A stretch of DNA of 64,000 nt from Nemertoderma westbladi. Its lineage: Eukaryota > Xenacoelomorpha > Nemertodermatida > Nemertodermatidae. Both the position numbers and the translations under genes were made by a program. How positions within the stretch are numbered: the first letter of the stretch is position 1; each line of letters starts with the position of its first letter. Location of the stretch: NCBI GenBank assembly GCA_032718475.1, contig JAUCBJ010002451.1:1-64000 (forward strand), written 5' to 3'. This document shows positions 43,666-55,649 of this stretch, one piece after another. The notes below the pieces were generated by a model. It was given only the letters and a program-made list of their open reading frames with translations, searched no databases and was not told the origin of the DNA.

Positions 43666-45576
43666 TATTTGAAGAGACGGTATCAATACCTGCAATATCC
43701 TACTATAAAGTTTGTGAATCAAATCATAAATCCGACCTTCTCACCAAAACAGTAAACTCTAAGTAAGCGAATATATTGCAGTATTGATCTCTTATAACCG
43801 GTGAGGCAGAAAACAGTCTACGAGCAGACAAACTTCGATAAAACAAAATCCCGCGCAGCGAATCCTAAAATCAGGCTGACTCACTGACGGACTAAGGGGC
43901 TCGTATACTTTGCCGCGGTGTGATTTATATGGTTGGGCGAAAGGGACGCTAGCTAGGTACAGAGGCAGATATTTGGAGATGTCTAACTAGCGAGCAAAGT
44001 GCAGTAAGGACGAAAGTTAATTTTATATATTTTGAGGTGTAAATAATTTCTAACGCGCGTGTGTTAATTCTGAACGGTCAAAAGCAGTTTTGCTCCTTCA
44101 CATATATAATTACTGGGTACGGTGTGTATTTTACGAATATTCTAATTTTATAACTTGTAGGTCCAATACTCACGAATGATAAGGTTCCTTCCCCTCTTGC
44201 GTATTTCCAGGACTCAAATTCAGGCATAGGGTTAATGCTACGCCCAGAATTCGGCAATTTTAGGTACCAGGTCCCTGATACTAAGAAGAGATGTGTTAGT
44301 TTACTACTGTAGGCGTACGGGTACTAATAGCTATCCTGGCTCCTATCTAGAATTTTAGTCACCCAGGTAGTCCGGGTAACTTCCTATTAGGGCGTTGGCG
44401 GGGACACGGTAGATGTTAGTATCCCTAGTAGCCTCAATTTATTTGCGCCTAGTGTAAACTGCCCTACCGCCTGAACGGTACAATCCCAATTCAGGTGAAA
44501 ACACAGCAACCCCCCTAGCCTACAAGTTCTAATGCAATGGATACTGTTGTACTGCAAATAGTCGCACACACACCTGTACTTAGCAAGAGTTAGGCGTACA
44601 GTTTGCTGCACCCTATCAATTTGTATGCTTCGTACCGGTGTGCCTACGTCCTATCTGCGTACTAGTATCTGCCTGCTCTTTCCCTCTCCCCCCGTAGGAA
44701 TATGAATGTCTACTGCGGTTTTTCCTGAATCAAGACAGTACAGTCCCTATGATGTAATTTTAGGCTTACAGCGTGTCACTACTTCTACCTTTTGATCTTT
44801 TGGTCTTAAACTTAGGTAGCAAGGCGTCGAACGCTGTCTAACCTTTCAGGCGATGGGCGAATAACTCTAGATGGTATTGCGGGTTGTCTCTCGTCTACAT
44901 TCCCCCGATGTTCCCGTTCATTGCTGCGGCCCGATCTCTAGCCGGCCATCCTGTCCCTAAGTTTGTTCACCGTAGTGAATCCATGGTAAAACAGATAGAA
45001 AAGGGCTGAGATTGACAAGTATTTCTAACTTTTATTACAAAATCAAACAGATAAGATAATAACTAATGAAATCAGAAAGATATAGATAGAATGCACTGAG
45101 ATAATGAATGTATAAGATTGATATAACTGAGAATGATAACTAATGAACAAATCGCACCTTTATATAGCAAATTTGTGCCGCAATCAATCGAGAAAATTCT
45201 CGATTGTTCTATAGGTTCTAACAGGTTTTTAAAGATAGCTATTGGTCCAGCTAATATATAACTTGCACGACATTGGTTACAATCAAATAACTACAGTCTC
45301 ATTGGTACAGACAAATGCAATTAATTTGTAGCGGTTAATTTAAATGAGTTGAAATTCTGTACAAAAAATAATTCGCACTTACTAGGATTCGAACTCAATA
45401 CCTACTACACATATAATTTCCAACGCTCTACCGACTGAGCTACTGAACCACTTGACCGATAGATGTTCAAATGATAGAACCAATACGAATGAGAACTCAA
45501 AGCAATCTTTACAAAGTTAATTCGAATAAAAATAAAATTTTGAAAATCCACGGCATTTAGGGAATATAATTCTATA
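43666..45576 (-). repeat. 5' LTR of the BEL element
   Basis: Gap-free partner of 28606-30516 and followed by the target duplication GCAGC at 45577-45581. The element's strand is minus, so this copy should hold the active promoter. Confidence 0.95.
45363..45454 (-). promoter_or_regulatory. tRNA-like Pol III unit inside the 5' LTR
   Basis: Identical to the unit at 30303-30394: A box TAGCTCAGTCGG, B box AGTTCGAATCC and a T6 stop. It lies ~120-215 bases into the upstream (U3) side of the LTR. Confidence 0.75.
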
Positions 45577-47271
45577 GCAGCCTTAACTGCATTCTTGGCC
45601 GCTGTTGTCTGTTTGAGACGGTACTCTTTCGGCGCCTTATAGAGGTCATTTCGGCACTTCTGAATTTTGTTGTCAGTCCAGGGGGCCCTTTTCCTGTTTC
45701 GAGGGAATACAGGAACTGTTTCTGCAGCTGCTAACTTAACTGCTTCTGTAAAGGCAGTATATCCCTCACAGTGATCTGCCGCCTCAGAGGAAAGAACCTC
45801 ATACCTGTTGCTCAGCTGTAGTGTGAAGCTGGATCTCACACTTGGCTGTTGCAACAGAGAGGACCAGTCATGCCGCGGCAAGGCAGATTTCATGGTTATG
45901 CTAGCACGCAGACTAAGTCTTACCTTGGCCACAATAAGGCGGTGATCACTGGAGAAGGGTCGAAGTGTAAATGCATTACAGTCTTGTATAGAGCTCCTGT
46001 ATTTCCTACGAAACAGAATATGGTCTATCTGGGACTTGTGACCACTGGGTCCACTATGAGTCCATAGCTTTCTAGTTCGCTTCTTGAACTGGGTTCCAGC
46101 CGAAAACAATCCATTTCCAGAGATAAAATCCTGAAGATGGACAGAATTTCGGTTAACACTATGGCTATAGGCTATAGGTGATTGATGCAGACTTGCATTA
46201 AAGTCTCCCAGGAATGTTAAGAATGAATGCTGATCCACTCCATCAGTAGCTGCTTGTAGATTGTGGTAGAAATTTTCCACCTCCTCTACAGGGGCAACAC
46301 TAGTTGGAGAGTAGCACACAATCAGAACCACCTTAGGAAACTTCTTAGCCAGTCTTCCAGAACATGAGAAGTGGCAACGGATGATGCGGTTCGAGATTTG
46401 GTCTATTTTGTACAATGCTGCATGTGCAGTTGGATTCATCAATAGACCAATTCCACCATTGCCACTATCATCTGCTGACGCGAGGGCGAGTCGCCAACCG
46501 CCCCCCATGTCCTTAATCAGAACCTCATCAGTCTGTCCAGTCTGCATTCGGTGCACTTGAACACCCACTGCGCTAAGAGAAAGCTTATCTGCCAAGGCAG
46601 TCAGCTCACCTTGTCGCATTGGGGACCCGAGTGTTAGGGTGTTTACTGAGGCTAGTCTAGTGACTTGCATCAGATTCACGAATGGCTTTGTTGGTCGGGG
46701 TGGAACATGAGAGTAGCCTCCAACTACAGAATCCCTCTCCCCATCACAATCTGGCCTCCCTGGTGACCCAGGGTTTGGGCCAGAAAGGTCATCAGGAAAG
46801 GGACTCAAAGAATTGTTGGCTTCTCTCTCTCCAGTAGGGGGTGAGACAGGCAGCCGGTCAGGAGTTAACTGACGCCTGTGAGGCCGATTGTGTCCGGTAT
46901 TTCCACTGGCCTCTAGTGGCCGGACCTCCGCATTGCTAATGTAATCCATAGCGGGGGTTGGAGGGTGCTTTTTTGCCGAGTCACCTCTCGGGGCAAATAC
47001 CACACCCTGGTTTGCCATTCCACAGGGTGGGTGTCGCAATGGAGTCAGATATGAGGCCCATCACCCATATCTTTTCTGGCATACACGACCCACCATTGGC
47101 TGTTGCAGCTCATCTCCACTGCTGGGTCATGCCATGTACCCTTGCTGCCAGTTGCAGGTCGCAGTGAAGTGCTCTCAGTGTGGACATGAGAACACTCTAC
47201 TCCTGACCAGCCATTGGTAGATCACCATCTGCCTGGTCAGGCCATATACCCCTGCAGCCAAGTATATGGGT
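45577..47271 (-). mobile_element. RTE-like LINE, 5' region and endonuclease half (copy 2)
   Basis: Minus frame from ATG ~47018 (MANQGVVFAPRGDSAKKHPP) through a Pro-rich N-terminus into an APE-type endonuclease: NTLTLGSPMRQGEL, GDFNASLH, SQIDHILFRRK and SSDHRLIVAKVRLSLR. It then enters the linker, where the BEL element cuts it at 45576. The upstream end (ACCCATATACTTGGCTGCAG, to 47271) matches the end of copy 1. The site read GVQEHR in copy 1 is GVQVHR here: the Glu expected for metal binding in this enzyme class is a Val, so this copy is probably inactive. Confidence 0.88.
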
Positions 47272-48748
47272 ATAACCTCATACCTGTTGCTCAGCCGTAG
47301 TGTGAAGCTAGATTCACACTTGGCTGTTGCAACAGAGAGGACCAGTCATCCCGCGGCAAGGCAGATTTCGTTGTTCTGCTAGCACGCAGACTAAGTCTTA
47401 CCTTGGCCACAATAAGGCGGTGATCACTGGAGAAGGATCGTAGTGTAAATGCATTACAGTCTTGTATAGAGCTCCTGTATTTCCTACGAAACAGGATATG
47501 GTCTATCTGGGTCTTGTCACCACTGGGTCCACTATGAGTCCATAGCTTTCGTGTTCGCTTCTTGAACTGGGTTCCAGCCGAAAACAATCCATTTCCAGAT
47601 ATAAAATCCTGAAGATGGACGGAATTTCGGTTAACACTATTGCTATAGACCCAGGGCGATGTAGGTGATTGATGCAGACTTGCATTAAAGTTTCCCAGGA
47701 ATGTTAAGAATGCATGCTGATCCACTCCATCAGTAGCTGCTTGTAGATTCTGGTAGAAATTTTCCACCTCCTCCACAGGGGCAACACTAGTTGGAGTGTG
47801 GCACACAAACAGAACCACCTTAGGAAACTTCTTAGCCAGTCTTCCAGAACATGAGAAGTGGCAACGGATGATGCGGTTATAGATTTGGTCTATTTTGTCC
47901 AATGCTGCATGTGCAGTTGGATTCATCAATAGACCAATTCCACCATTGCCACTATCATCTGCTGAAGCGAGGGCGAGTCGCCAACCGCCCCCCATGTCCT
48001 TAATCAGAACCTATCAGTCTGTCCAGTCTGCATTCGGTGCTCTTGAACACCCACTGCACTAAGAGAAAGCTTATCTGCCAAGGCAGTCAGCTCACCTTGT
48101 CGCATTGGGGACCCGAGTGTTAGGGTGTTTACCGAGGCCAGTCTAGTGACTTGCCTCAGATTCACCAATGGATTGCTGTTCGGGGTGGAACATTAGAGTA
48201 GCCTCCAACTCCAGAATCCCTCTCCCCCTCACAATCTGGCCTCCCTGGTGACCCAGGGTTTGGGCCAGAAAGGTCATCAGGAAAGGGACTCAAATAATCG
48301 TTTGCCTCTCTCTCTCCAGTAGGGGGTGAGACAGGCAGCCGGTCAAGAGATAACTGACGCCTGTGAGGCCGATTGTGTCCAGTCATTCCACTGGCCTCTA
48401 GTGGCTGGACCTCCGCATTACTATTGTAATCCATAGTGGGGGTTGGGGGGTGCTTTTTTGCCGAGTCAGCTCTCGGGGCAAATACCACACCCTGGTTTGC
48501 CATTCCACAGGGTGTTTGTCGCAGTGGAGTCAGATATGAGGCCTATCACCCATATCTACTCTGGCGCACATGACCCACCATTTGCTGTGCAGCTCATCTG
48601 CTGGGTCATGCCCTGTACCCCTGCTGCCAGGTGCAGGTCGCAGTGAAGTGCTCTCAGAGTGGACATGAGAACACTCTACTCCTGACCAGCCATTGGTAGA
48701 TCACCATCTGCCTGGCCAGGCCATATACCCCTGCAGCCAAGTATATGG
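47272..48748 (-). mobile_element. RTE-like LINE, 5' region and endonuclease half (copy 1)
   Basis: Head-to-tail with copy 2 and truncated inside the endonuclease at 47272. It retains GVQEHR (nt ~48031-48052) but lacks one base near 48011 compared with copy 2, so the N-terminal frame (48503-48162) and the endonuclease frame (47995-47291) are separated. The 5' part beyond 48748 (to 48890) may also belong to the element, but it has no second copy here to compare. Confidence 0.85.
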
Positions 48749-48891
48749 GTCCTTAATCCAGGACGAAGGGCATCCTTATCCCAGAAAGAAGAGGGTCCTA
48801 GTTACTGGACCAGATTTGCCCTAGTAAGAGGGTCTATGCAGCTACAGGTGGCACCTCCTTTATGCTGCATGGAGGTGGCAAGTTTTATTGA

Positions 48892-49260
48892 TCAATGACC
48901 TATAATACCTGACCTGACCTGCTGGCACAACAATTGAATTGAATCAAATTCTTCAGAGTCCAATGTTTCAGTTTCGGGTCTCTCCTCCAAAGTAGCGCGA
49001 TAATTTACTCTAAGCACATTTATACGCTTATTCATATCTATAAAATGGTTACGAATTACCTGCAACTTATCATATAGGGATGTCAGAGTTCTAAACTGTC
49101 TCTCTTTGGTCGCTATACTCACCAACTTCTGTAAATTGATTGTTTGCAGGTGTAACAGCTGATCATATTCATCCAGCATTCCGGCTAAATCTGTCGGGTC
49201 ATAGGTTCCACTGTCTAGGCATTTGGTTAATTTATTTGTCGCCTTGGTTACCTTACCCAT
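48892..49260 (-). pseudogene. Gag-like N-terminal fragment
   Basis: 122-codon minus ORF from ATG 49260, MGKVTKATNKLTKCLDSGTY, strongly helical (LQTINLQKLVSIATKERQFR), ending just before the LINE block. The composition and helical pattern resemble the N-terminus of BEL-type gag proteins, including the helical part of the gag at 39-43 kb. Sequence identity is low, so this is a tentative call. It could be a separate small gene. Confidence 0.4.
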
Positions 49261-49263
49261 GTT

Positions 49264-50149
49264 ACCATTAATAGCTTCAGTAGGCTTTTAGGGTAGCTAG
49301 TAGTTTCGTATTTAATATTTGACTAGCTAATAGTTAGTTTGTAGCAATTTGTTTTACGCCGTGTGTGTGCGGTGTTACTTTTCGGTACTTGAAAAGGTAC
49401 ATAGGGTTTAAAGACCAAGTTGTATCGGTACCTAGGAAGATTTTTCGTAGAGTAGAAGTAAAACTCTCACCTTCGGCTTTTCAGGACTCAAGGACTCATT
49501 TCTGGACCGCTTCGAGGATTAGACCGCTTTTTGCAAGTTTGGGAGACACAAAATTCGTCCGCGACGCGAAAAACGGAATGACCCATGTCCGGTTTGTATT
49601 TGGGAATTTGCACTACTGGAAGATCACACAAACACACACACACACACCCCTACACCCCTATACGGGTTAACTATGGATTCTGTGGACAAGCTCACAACCA
49701 AGGGATCTGTGGACGTACTTATTTATTAAATATCTAGAGAACTATCCAATGAAAATCCTTCAAATTTTCAAATTAGCTTCCTAATAAGTAATGGGAAATG
49801 TTTGCTTTTCAAAATTTAAAATTTTTCCAATATTTCAAAAATCATTTTTTTACATTCACTGTGCGGACATTGACTTTGGTGACGTCATAGTTATGTGTGT
49901 TGTGCCTGAGTGTGTTTAGTGATGTCCACAAACCCCAACTGGGGTCAAGACACATACGGAAATTAATGTCCACATTCCCCAACTAGTGTAACACATACAG
50001 TATATGGGAAAGGAAACTGAAATGCTTTGTTTTTATGCAACTTCATGGATATGATTATAGTAATTGGATTACTTGGCCAGGTCAGTCCATAGAAATAATG
50101 TTCTTTTATTGTTTTTATACACTCGTGAATAATTATTATTGTAAAAGTT
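49264..50149. other. Spacer, nothing recognised
   Basis: Contains a short (CA)n run near 49630-49648. No gene or mobile element is recognised. Confidence 0.4.
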
Positions 50150-50565
50150 AATATTTCCCTATTAGTTACCTAAGGACTATTTGTGGTACAAGTTTCCTTA
50201 GTTTACTCAGTTACTATAACAATGGGTTTTCACTTAATCAATAGCGATAGCGCTGAACAATCCCGCCTGTAAAGCAATGCATACAAGTTAGCATGTAGCA
50301 ATTTGTTTTGAAAATACTTGCAGTCTCAAGAAATAAACCGTAATACTGCCATCACTGCTCAAAATATTCTTTTTTTCTGCGGGAAGACTAATTATTTTTA
50401 GGTTGTATATAAATACAAATAGAGTGGCGCACAGCAATTAATGATATAACTCTTATCATTCAATTAATTATATTAATTATGAATTGTATGCCTTAAAATT
50501 ATTTGGACCCTTCTACAGTACGTATTGTAAGAGCAATAGACGCTAAGAATATATAATAAATTAAC

Positions 50566-51000
50566 GAGAACACACCGTTCTAAATACTGTCCCTTGCGCA
50601 CATCTGGGGACATTAGTTTTTGTATTGTTTTTCTGCAGGCCATACGGTATGTAGTTGCAATGGACATTAAGAAATGTTTTTATATACAGTATTGACGAAA
50701 ACACACCGTTCTAAATACTGTCCCTTGCGCACATCTGGGGACATTAGTTTTTGTATTGTTTTTCTGCAGACCATACGGTATGTAGTTGCAATGGACATTA
50801 AGAACATTTTTTATATATTGACGAAAACACACCGTTCTAAATACTGTCCCTTGCGCATATCTGGGTACATTAGTTTTATTAGTGCTGGGAGTATTATATT
50901 AGGTCCTACGTTTAGTTGCAATGAATGTTAAGAATATTTAATGTATTAGCAAAAACATACCATACTGTCCTTTACGCACATCTGGGGACATTGGTTTTTG
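50566..51000 (+). repeat. ~127-bp tandem repeats in the left arm
   Basis: Four units at 50566, 50694, 50821 and 50948 start near AAACACACCGTTCTAAATAC and include CACATCTGGGGACATTAG. Three corresponding inverted units lie at 54900-55265 in the right arm. Confidence 0.88.
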
Positions 51001-51046
51001 TATAGGTGAGATAGGCTCTACGTGAACCATGTCCTGGAATATAGTG

Positions 51047-52787
51047 TCGTCGCGGGAAGGTTTTAAACTTTACATGCATTTAACTCAGAATATTATTTCT
51101 CATTTTTTCCTTCACTCACACCGTCATTTTTTAATGAATTCGTTTGAAATTTTCAGTGAATGATCTTGACATATTCACTCACATATTGGCCGTTAATCAG
51201 AAGACTAATGTTAAGGGCACGTGTTTGTCCATACATTTGACTATTAAGCTTATGTACCTCTTCTGAGGAATTGGTTCAACAGAATGACTTGAAATTTGGA
51301 GGGAAATTAATTTTGCATGTGTCTCAGACGTGGTAGCAGAATAAATAAAAAAATTATTGTGATCACCAGAAATTTTCAAAGTGAAGAATGTTATTTGCAA
51401 AAAGTGAAAAAAACACGTATTTTGGCCGTTTTTTGCTATGTAACTTTTTAAATTTCTAACCCATATGTGCTATCACCTATAAAGGATTAGTATAAGAACA
51501 TATACTAAAAATTTCATGCAATTTGGTCCAGTAGTTCCAGAGAAACAGGTACATGAGTGAAAAATAAAAACGAAAAATAAAATTCTGAGATAAAGCCATT
51601 TAAAGTTTTCAAACCTTCCCGCCATTTTATGTTAAATGGAGGGATAATTCAAATTGTATTGAAAAAATAAGGAAGAATCCTTCCAAACTAAAATTTTCGA
51701 TATGGGGGTTTTCTGGGGTGGTGATTGCATTTCCGATGTCAGTTTTGACGTTTGATGAATTCCAGTCTGTCTGTTTGTCGGACAATCTGTCTGTCTGTCA
51801 GTCAATAATTAAGGAAACACACTACCGAACTGAAATTTAGGTTATGGGGGTTTTCCAGGTCGGTGATTTCAGCACCGAAGTTATTTTGGACGTTTGAAGA
51901 ATTCCAGACTGTCTAAATGTCAGTTTGTCTGTTTATCAGACAATCTGTCCGTCTGTCAGTCGAAATTTAGGAAAGGACACGACATCGCTAAAAATTGATT
52001 TAAAGGGGTTTTCCTGGTCGGTGATTCCATTTCTGATGTCAATATTTAAATATATTGGCTTTGTGTTGGGTCTGTATTCATGTCGGTCTGTCCGTCAAAA
52101 TATAACAGACAGACAGTCAACCTAATAGACCATCTAGAATCCTTTAACCGTTAAAACGGACATAAGAAATGGAATCATAGACCGGGAAAACATCTACAAC
52201 AATATTTTCAGTTGTGTATTTCATTCATTACTTTTTGACTGACAGACAGAAAGACAGACAGGCAGACAGACAAGCAGGCAGGCAGAATGACAGACAATCT
52301 AGGATACGTAAACGTTGAGACTGACATTATAAATGTGAAACTAAACAGGAAAATTCCTACAGTATGGCAAAATTGTACATTGCACGTGTTTCTTAAATTT
52401 TGTAAGACTGACCGACTGACAGACAAACAGACAGCTATAACTCGAGAACTAAAAGAGATCTCGCTCTGTCGTTTTTCAGTTTTGAAATAGCCATTAAATT
52501 TTGATACAGAATCCTTAAAAAAAATTTTTTGATTTTTTTAAATTTTGACCACAAACACGTGCCCTTAACTAAAAAAAATGAAAAAATGTTAACTATATGT
52601 GTTTTATTTTTGCCCGATATTTTCAGATTATCGGCTCAAAACATAACTTACGCTCGAAATTTCAAAATTCTGTCTACAAGTTTTATTGGTTAATGTCAAG
52701 ACCATTCACTGAAAATTTCAAACGAATTGATTAATATATGACGGAGTAGATCGATTTTGAATGAAGGAAAAAATGAGAAATAATATC
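51047..52787. repeat. Inner inverted-repeat element(s)
   Basis: The segment at 51047-51120 is inverted at 51555-51628 (GCGGGAAGGTTT / AAACCTTCCCGC). The segment at 51085-51225 is inverted at 52545-52787 (TTTGAAATTTTCAGTGAATG on both; GGGCACGTGTTTGT / ACAAACACGTGCCC). Between them are three diverged ~115-bp direct repeats (51706, 51847 and 52007; GGGGTTTTC...GGTGATT...CTGTCTGT) and a (GACA)n microsatellite near 52240-52285. This appears to be nested fold-back DNA without a transposase. Confidence 0.65.
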
Positions 52788-53002
52788 ATCGCCCTGCTCT
52801 CTAATACGCTAACAGATGCACAGCTTCTTCTAAATAAAGTGGAGAGGGCTGCTAAGGAGGTTGGATTGCTTATAAATGCTAGCAAGACCGAATTCATGAC
52901 CTTTAATGTTGATGGAAACTTGACAACCATTGATAATAATCAACTAAGGAACGTTGACGACTTCCAGTACCTTGGATCATGGATAGAGAGTAGCAAAAAG
53001 GA

Positions 53003-54327
53003 CACGTTCGTGGGGCCTTCGCGCAGCACGAGGCCCAGTTATGAGATACAAATTAATATTGTGCGACTGTATCACAAAATCAGGTTATGAGAGATTAACC
53101 CACACCACCAATTAATCAAAGAAAGGGGGACAGTACGTGTTCACCCCTTTTAATCTGCACCCCCCCCCCCCCCTCCCCCCACCCACCAATACATAACCGC
53201 GACATCAACCACCCACGGAAGGGAAGGGTAGCATGAACTTATTTCCAAACGCACGTTCAATATGCAAAGCCAGGTGGTTTATAGGAATATAATCAATGCA
53301 GTACTCGTCTTCATTATAAGCCTCTTTTCGTTCGACCTGTTTTGTATTAAAATATATTTATTAAACGCAGGCTGACGCTCTTTATAATAATAATACCTAG
53401 GGATGCCAGCTTCCAGACTTTCAATCTTTACTGCCACGCAAACCCCGCAGAGGAAGTTTTGGTTTGAGAGATCAAGTCCATCGGCAATTGGTGTTTCAAT
53501 TTCGGTCCAGGAACTCTGACAATGGGAGCATTCAATCTTAGCTGTGGTCCATTCCCGTGGTTTCGGCTTCCTTTTCTTCGTCCCAATGACAGATTCTTCT
53601 GAAGACGTTCGATTCGCTTTCAGTTTATTGTTTGCGTTTGTGTTTTGAAGTTAAACGAACGGATGAAGTGGTAGGCATTCACCAGCGGCAGCATAGTGTA
53701 AAGATGATAGAAAAAACTTCACTTTTGAAGTTGTATTCGAGTGGACAGTCGCGCCGGTTTCGAGGTAACCATACCGACCTGTGATAAGCGTTGGTTTTGT
53801 TCAGTGCCGGTAGTCATCTCTCAGTCTCTCACCTCTTCAATGTCAGATTTTGTAAATACTGATAACACGAATAACGGTATATATTTCAATACTTGTCAAT
53901 AGTAATATATATAATTTAGATAACTATTTTATATCTGTACTGTTGAGCAAACTCTACATAAATTCCAACCTGTGTATCGCCGGTAGTGCTGTTGCTACAA
54001 TGTATTGCAAAATTTGTCAGAAACCCAGCTGATTTATCCTACAGTAATAATAATTTAACACATTTTAAATTTGGATAAATAAATTTATTATAACTGCAAT
54101 AACAGTTACACTGATGATGCTGCACGAAGGCCCCACGCAAATTCTACTTGAAAAATTTTCAAACTTTTGCCAAACAACATGTGTACCAAGTTTGGATAGA
54201 TTTCATCAAGGATTGGCCGAGTTATTAACGTTTAAAATAAAATACTGAAAAAAAAAACGCGACAGAACGACAGGTTGATTAATGGTACCCCTACGCTAAG
54301 GCTCACTCACTTCGTGGCTCGCCCCAC
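53003..54327. mobile_element. 1.3-kb insertion in the LINE
   Basis: The LINE reading frame (…SKKD / IEVRKAK) is complete when this segment is removed, so the limits are good to a few bases. Ends include CGTGGGGCCTTCGC (53006) and CTCGCCCCAC (54318). CACGAAGGCCCCACG at ~54122 is an inverted copy of the left end. It holds a poly-C run at 53160-53172 and a short minus ORF. Family unknown. Confidence 0.6.
53279..53650 (-). CDS. Small zinc-ribbon-like ORF without ATG
   Basis: Minus frame open from ~53650 to TAA at 53279. It encodes a basic stretch (GTKKRKPKPREW) then CSHC and CGVC pairs about 30 residues apart, enough to hold one zinc ion, and ends ...LIIFL. There is no ATG in frame, so it would be an internal or terminal exon, or a decayed ORF of the surrounding insertion. 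Reading through 120 codons in AT-rich DNA with paired Cys suggests real past coding. Function unknown. Confidence 0.35.
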   Translation of the reverse strand, partial: LQNTNANNKLKANRTSSEESVIGTKKRKPKPREWTTAKIECSHCQSSWTEIETPIADGLDLSNQNFLCGVCVAVKIESLEAGIPRYYYYKERQPAFNKYILIQNRSNEKRLIMKTSTALIIFL

Positions 54328-55649
54328 ATAGAAGTTAGGAAAGCAAAGGCTTGGGTAGCTCTATCAAAAATGGATACCATCTGGAAATCAGATCTCTCCA
54401 GGCACCTGAAGATTCTAAGTTCTTTCGAGCCACAGTGGCAAGTGTATTTATTTTTATACGGGGGTAAGACATGGACACTGACGAAATCACTTGAACAGCG
54501 AATTGATGGCTGCTACACAAGACTACTAAGGGCAGCCCTAAACATCAGCTGGAGACAACACATGACAAACGCCGAGCTTTATGGTACAATACCACCTGTA
54601 TCAACCACCCTCCGTGAATGCAGATTAAGATTCAGTGGGCACTGCTGGCGAAGTAAAGACGAGGTCATACCAGATCTACTTTTCTGGCAACCAACTCATG
54701 GAAAGCGTAAGTGTAGGACGACCGGCCTTAACATATATAGATCAACTTGAAAGGGATACTGAACTTTGGAGAAACGAAATTGCGACAACTATGGAGAATC
54801 GGGAATCCTGGAAGGATCTCATTTCCACTATCCGAGTTCGCTCGACCTAGTAGTAGTAGTAGTTGTAGTAACATTCATTGTAACTATACGTAGGGCCTAT
54901 TATAATACTCCTAGCACTACAAAAACTAATGTCCCCAGATGTGCGCAAGGGACAGTATTTAGAATGGTGTGTTTTCGTCAATATATAAAAACATTTCTTA
55001 ATGTCCATTGCAACTACATACCGTATGGTCTGCAGAAAAACAATACAAAAACTAATGTCCCCAGATGTGCGCAAGGGACAGTATTTGGAACGGTGTGTTC
55101 TCGTTAATTTATTATATATTCTTAACGTCCATTGCAACTAACTACCTACATAAATAGAACGTAGGGCATAATATAATACTCTCTGCACTACAAAACTAAT
55201 GTCCCCAGATGTGCTCAAGGTACACTACACTATTTAGAATGGGTGTGTTTTCGTTAATTTATTATAATGTCTATTTCCACTACAGTACGTAGAAGGGTCT
55301 AAAAAATTAAAGGTATAAAATTCATGATATAATTAATATAATTGAATGATGTGATTGTAATTTGAAGGATAAGAGTTATATCATATATCGTTGTGCTCCA
55401 CCTTGTTTGTTTAAACATGAATTTAATTAATGCCCCCGCAGAAAAAAAGTAGCAGTGGCCGTATTACGATATTTGTCCATATATTTTTTAAAAAATTGCT
55501 ACATGCTTGTATGCATAGTGCATGCGGGATTGTTTAGCACTATCGACTAAGTGAAAATCCATTGTTATAGTAACTGAGGAAAGTTGCACCGCAAGGGGTG
55601 CTTAGTTAACTCGTAAGGAAATATGTGCACATCTGCAAATGTGCAAATC

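Larger units (their letters stand above)
28606..45576 (-). mobile_element. BEL/Pao LTR retrotransposon, near-complete, 16,971 bp
   Basis: Two 1,911-bp direct LTRs enclose, on the minus strand, a leader (43665-42855), gag, pol (protease-RT-RNase H-integrase) and a third ORF. GCAGC occurs just outside both ends (28601-28605 and 45577-45581). The flanking LINE reads straight through when the element is removed. BEL/Pao affiliation comes from the gag type, an FYVDD polymerase motif and the integrase with an HHCC finger followed by D-D-E. The length is well above the usual 6-9 kb of BEL elements because of long LTRs, repeats inside gag and pol, the extra ORF and a 1-kb AT-rich 3' region. Eight LTR differences point to a young insertion. 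One UGA and one frameshift interrupt its ORFs. Confidence 0.96.
52788..54864 (+). pseudogene. LINE RT fragment, second RTE-like family, interrupted
   Basis: 52788-53002 encodes ALLSNTLTDAQLLLNKVERA...LLINASKTEFMTFN...FQYLGSWIESSKKD, which directly follows the catalytic ADD motif; the ADD itself is missing. The frame resumes at 54328 with EVRKAKAWVALSKM, RIDGCYTRLLRAALN, LRFSGHCWRSKDE and a TAGTAG tail at 54848-54864. The layout parallels the LINE at 26.3 kb, but the sequence is clearly different. A frameshift near 54430 and the 1.3-kb insertion make it dead. Confidence 0.85.
50150..55624. mobile_element. 5.5-kb fold-back DNA element with ~750-bp inverted arms
   Basis: The left arm (50150-50930) and right arm (54866-55624) are inverted copies with some indels. 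Landmarks are CAGTTACTATAACAATGG ... CCATTGTTATAGTAACTG at the outside and GTAGTTGCAATGGACATTAA repeats inside. The centre holds another inverted-repeat element and a LINE with a further insert. No transposase is seen, so it is non-autonomous (fold-back or Mutator-like architecture). Target duplication not found. Confidence 0.75.

Noticed and set aside
51700-52130. Conserved gene in the CTGTCTGT-rich segment
   Set aside because: The signal comes from ~115-bp direct repeats and a (GACA)n microsatellite, not from coding sequence.
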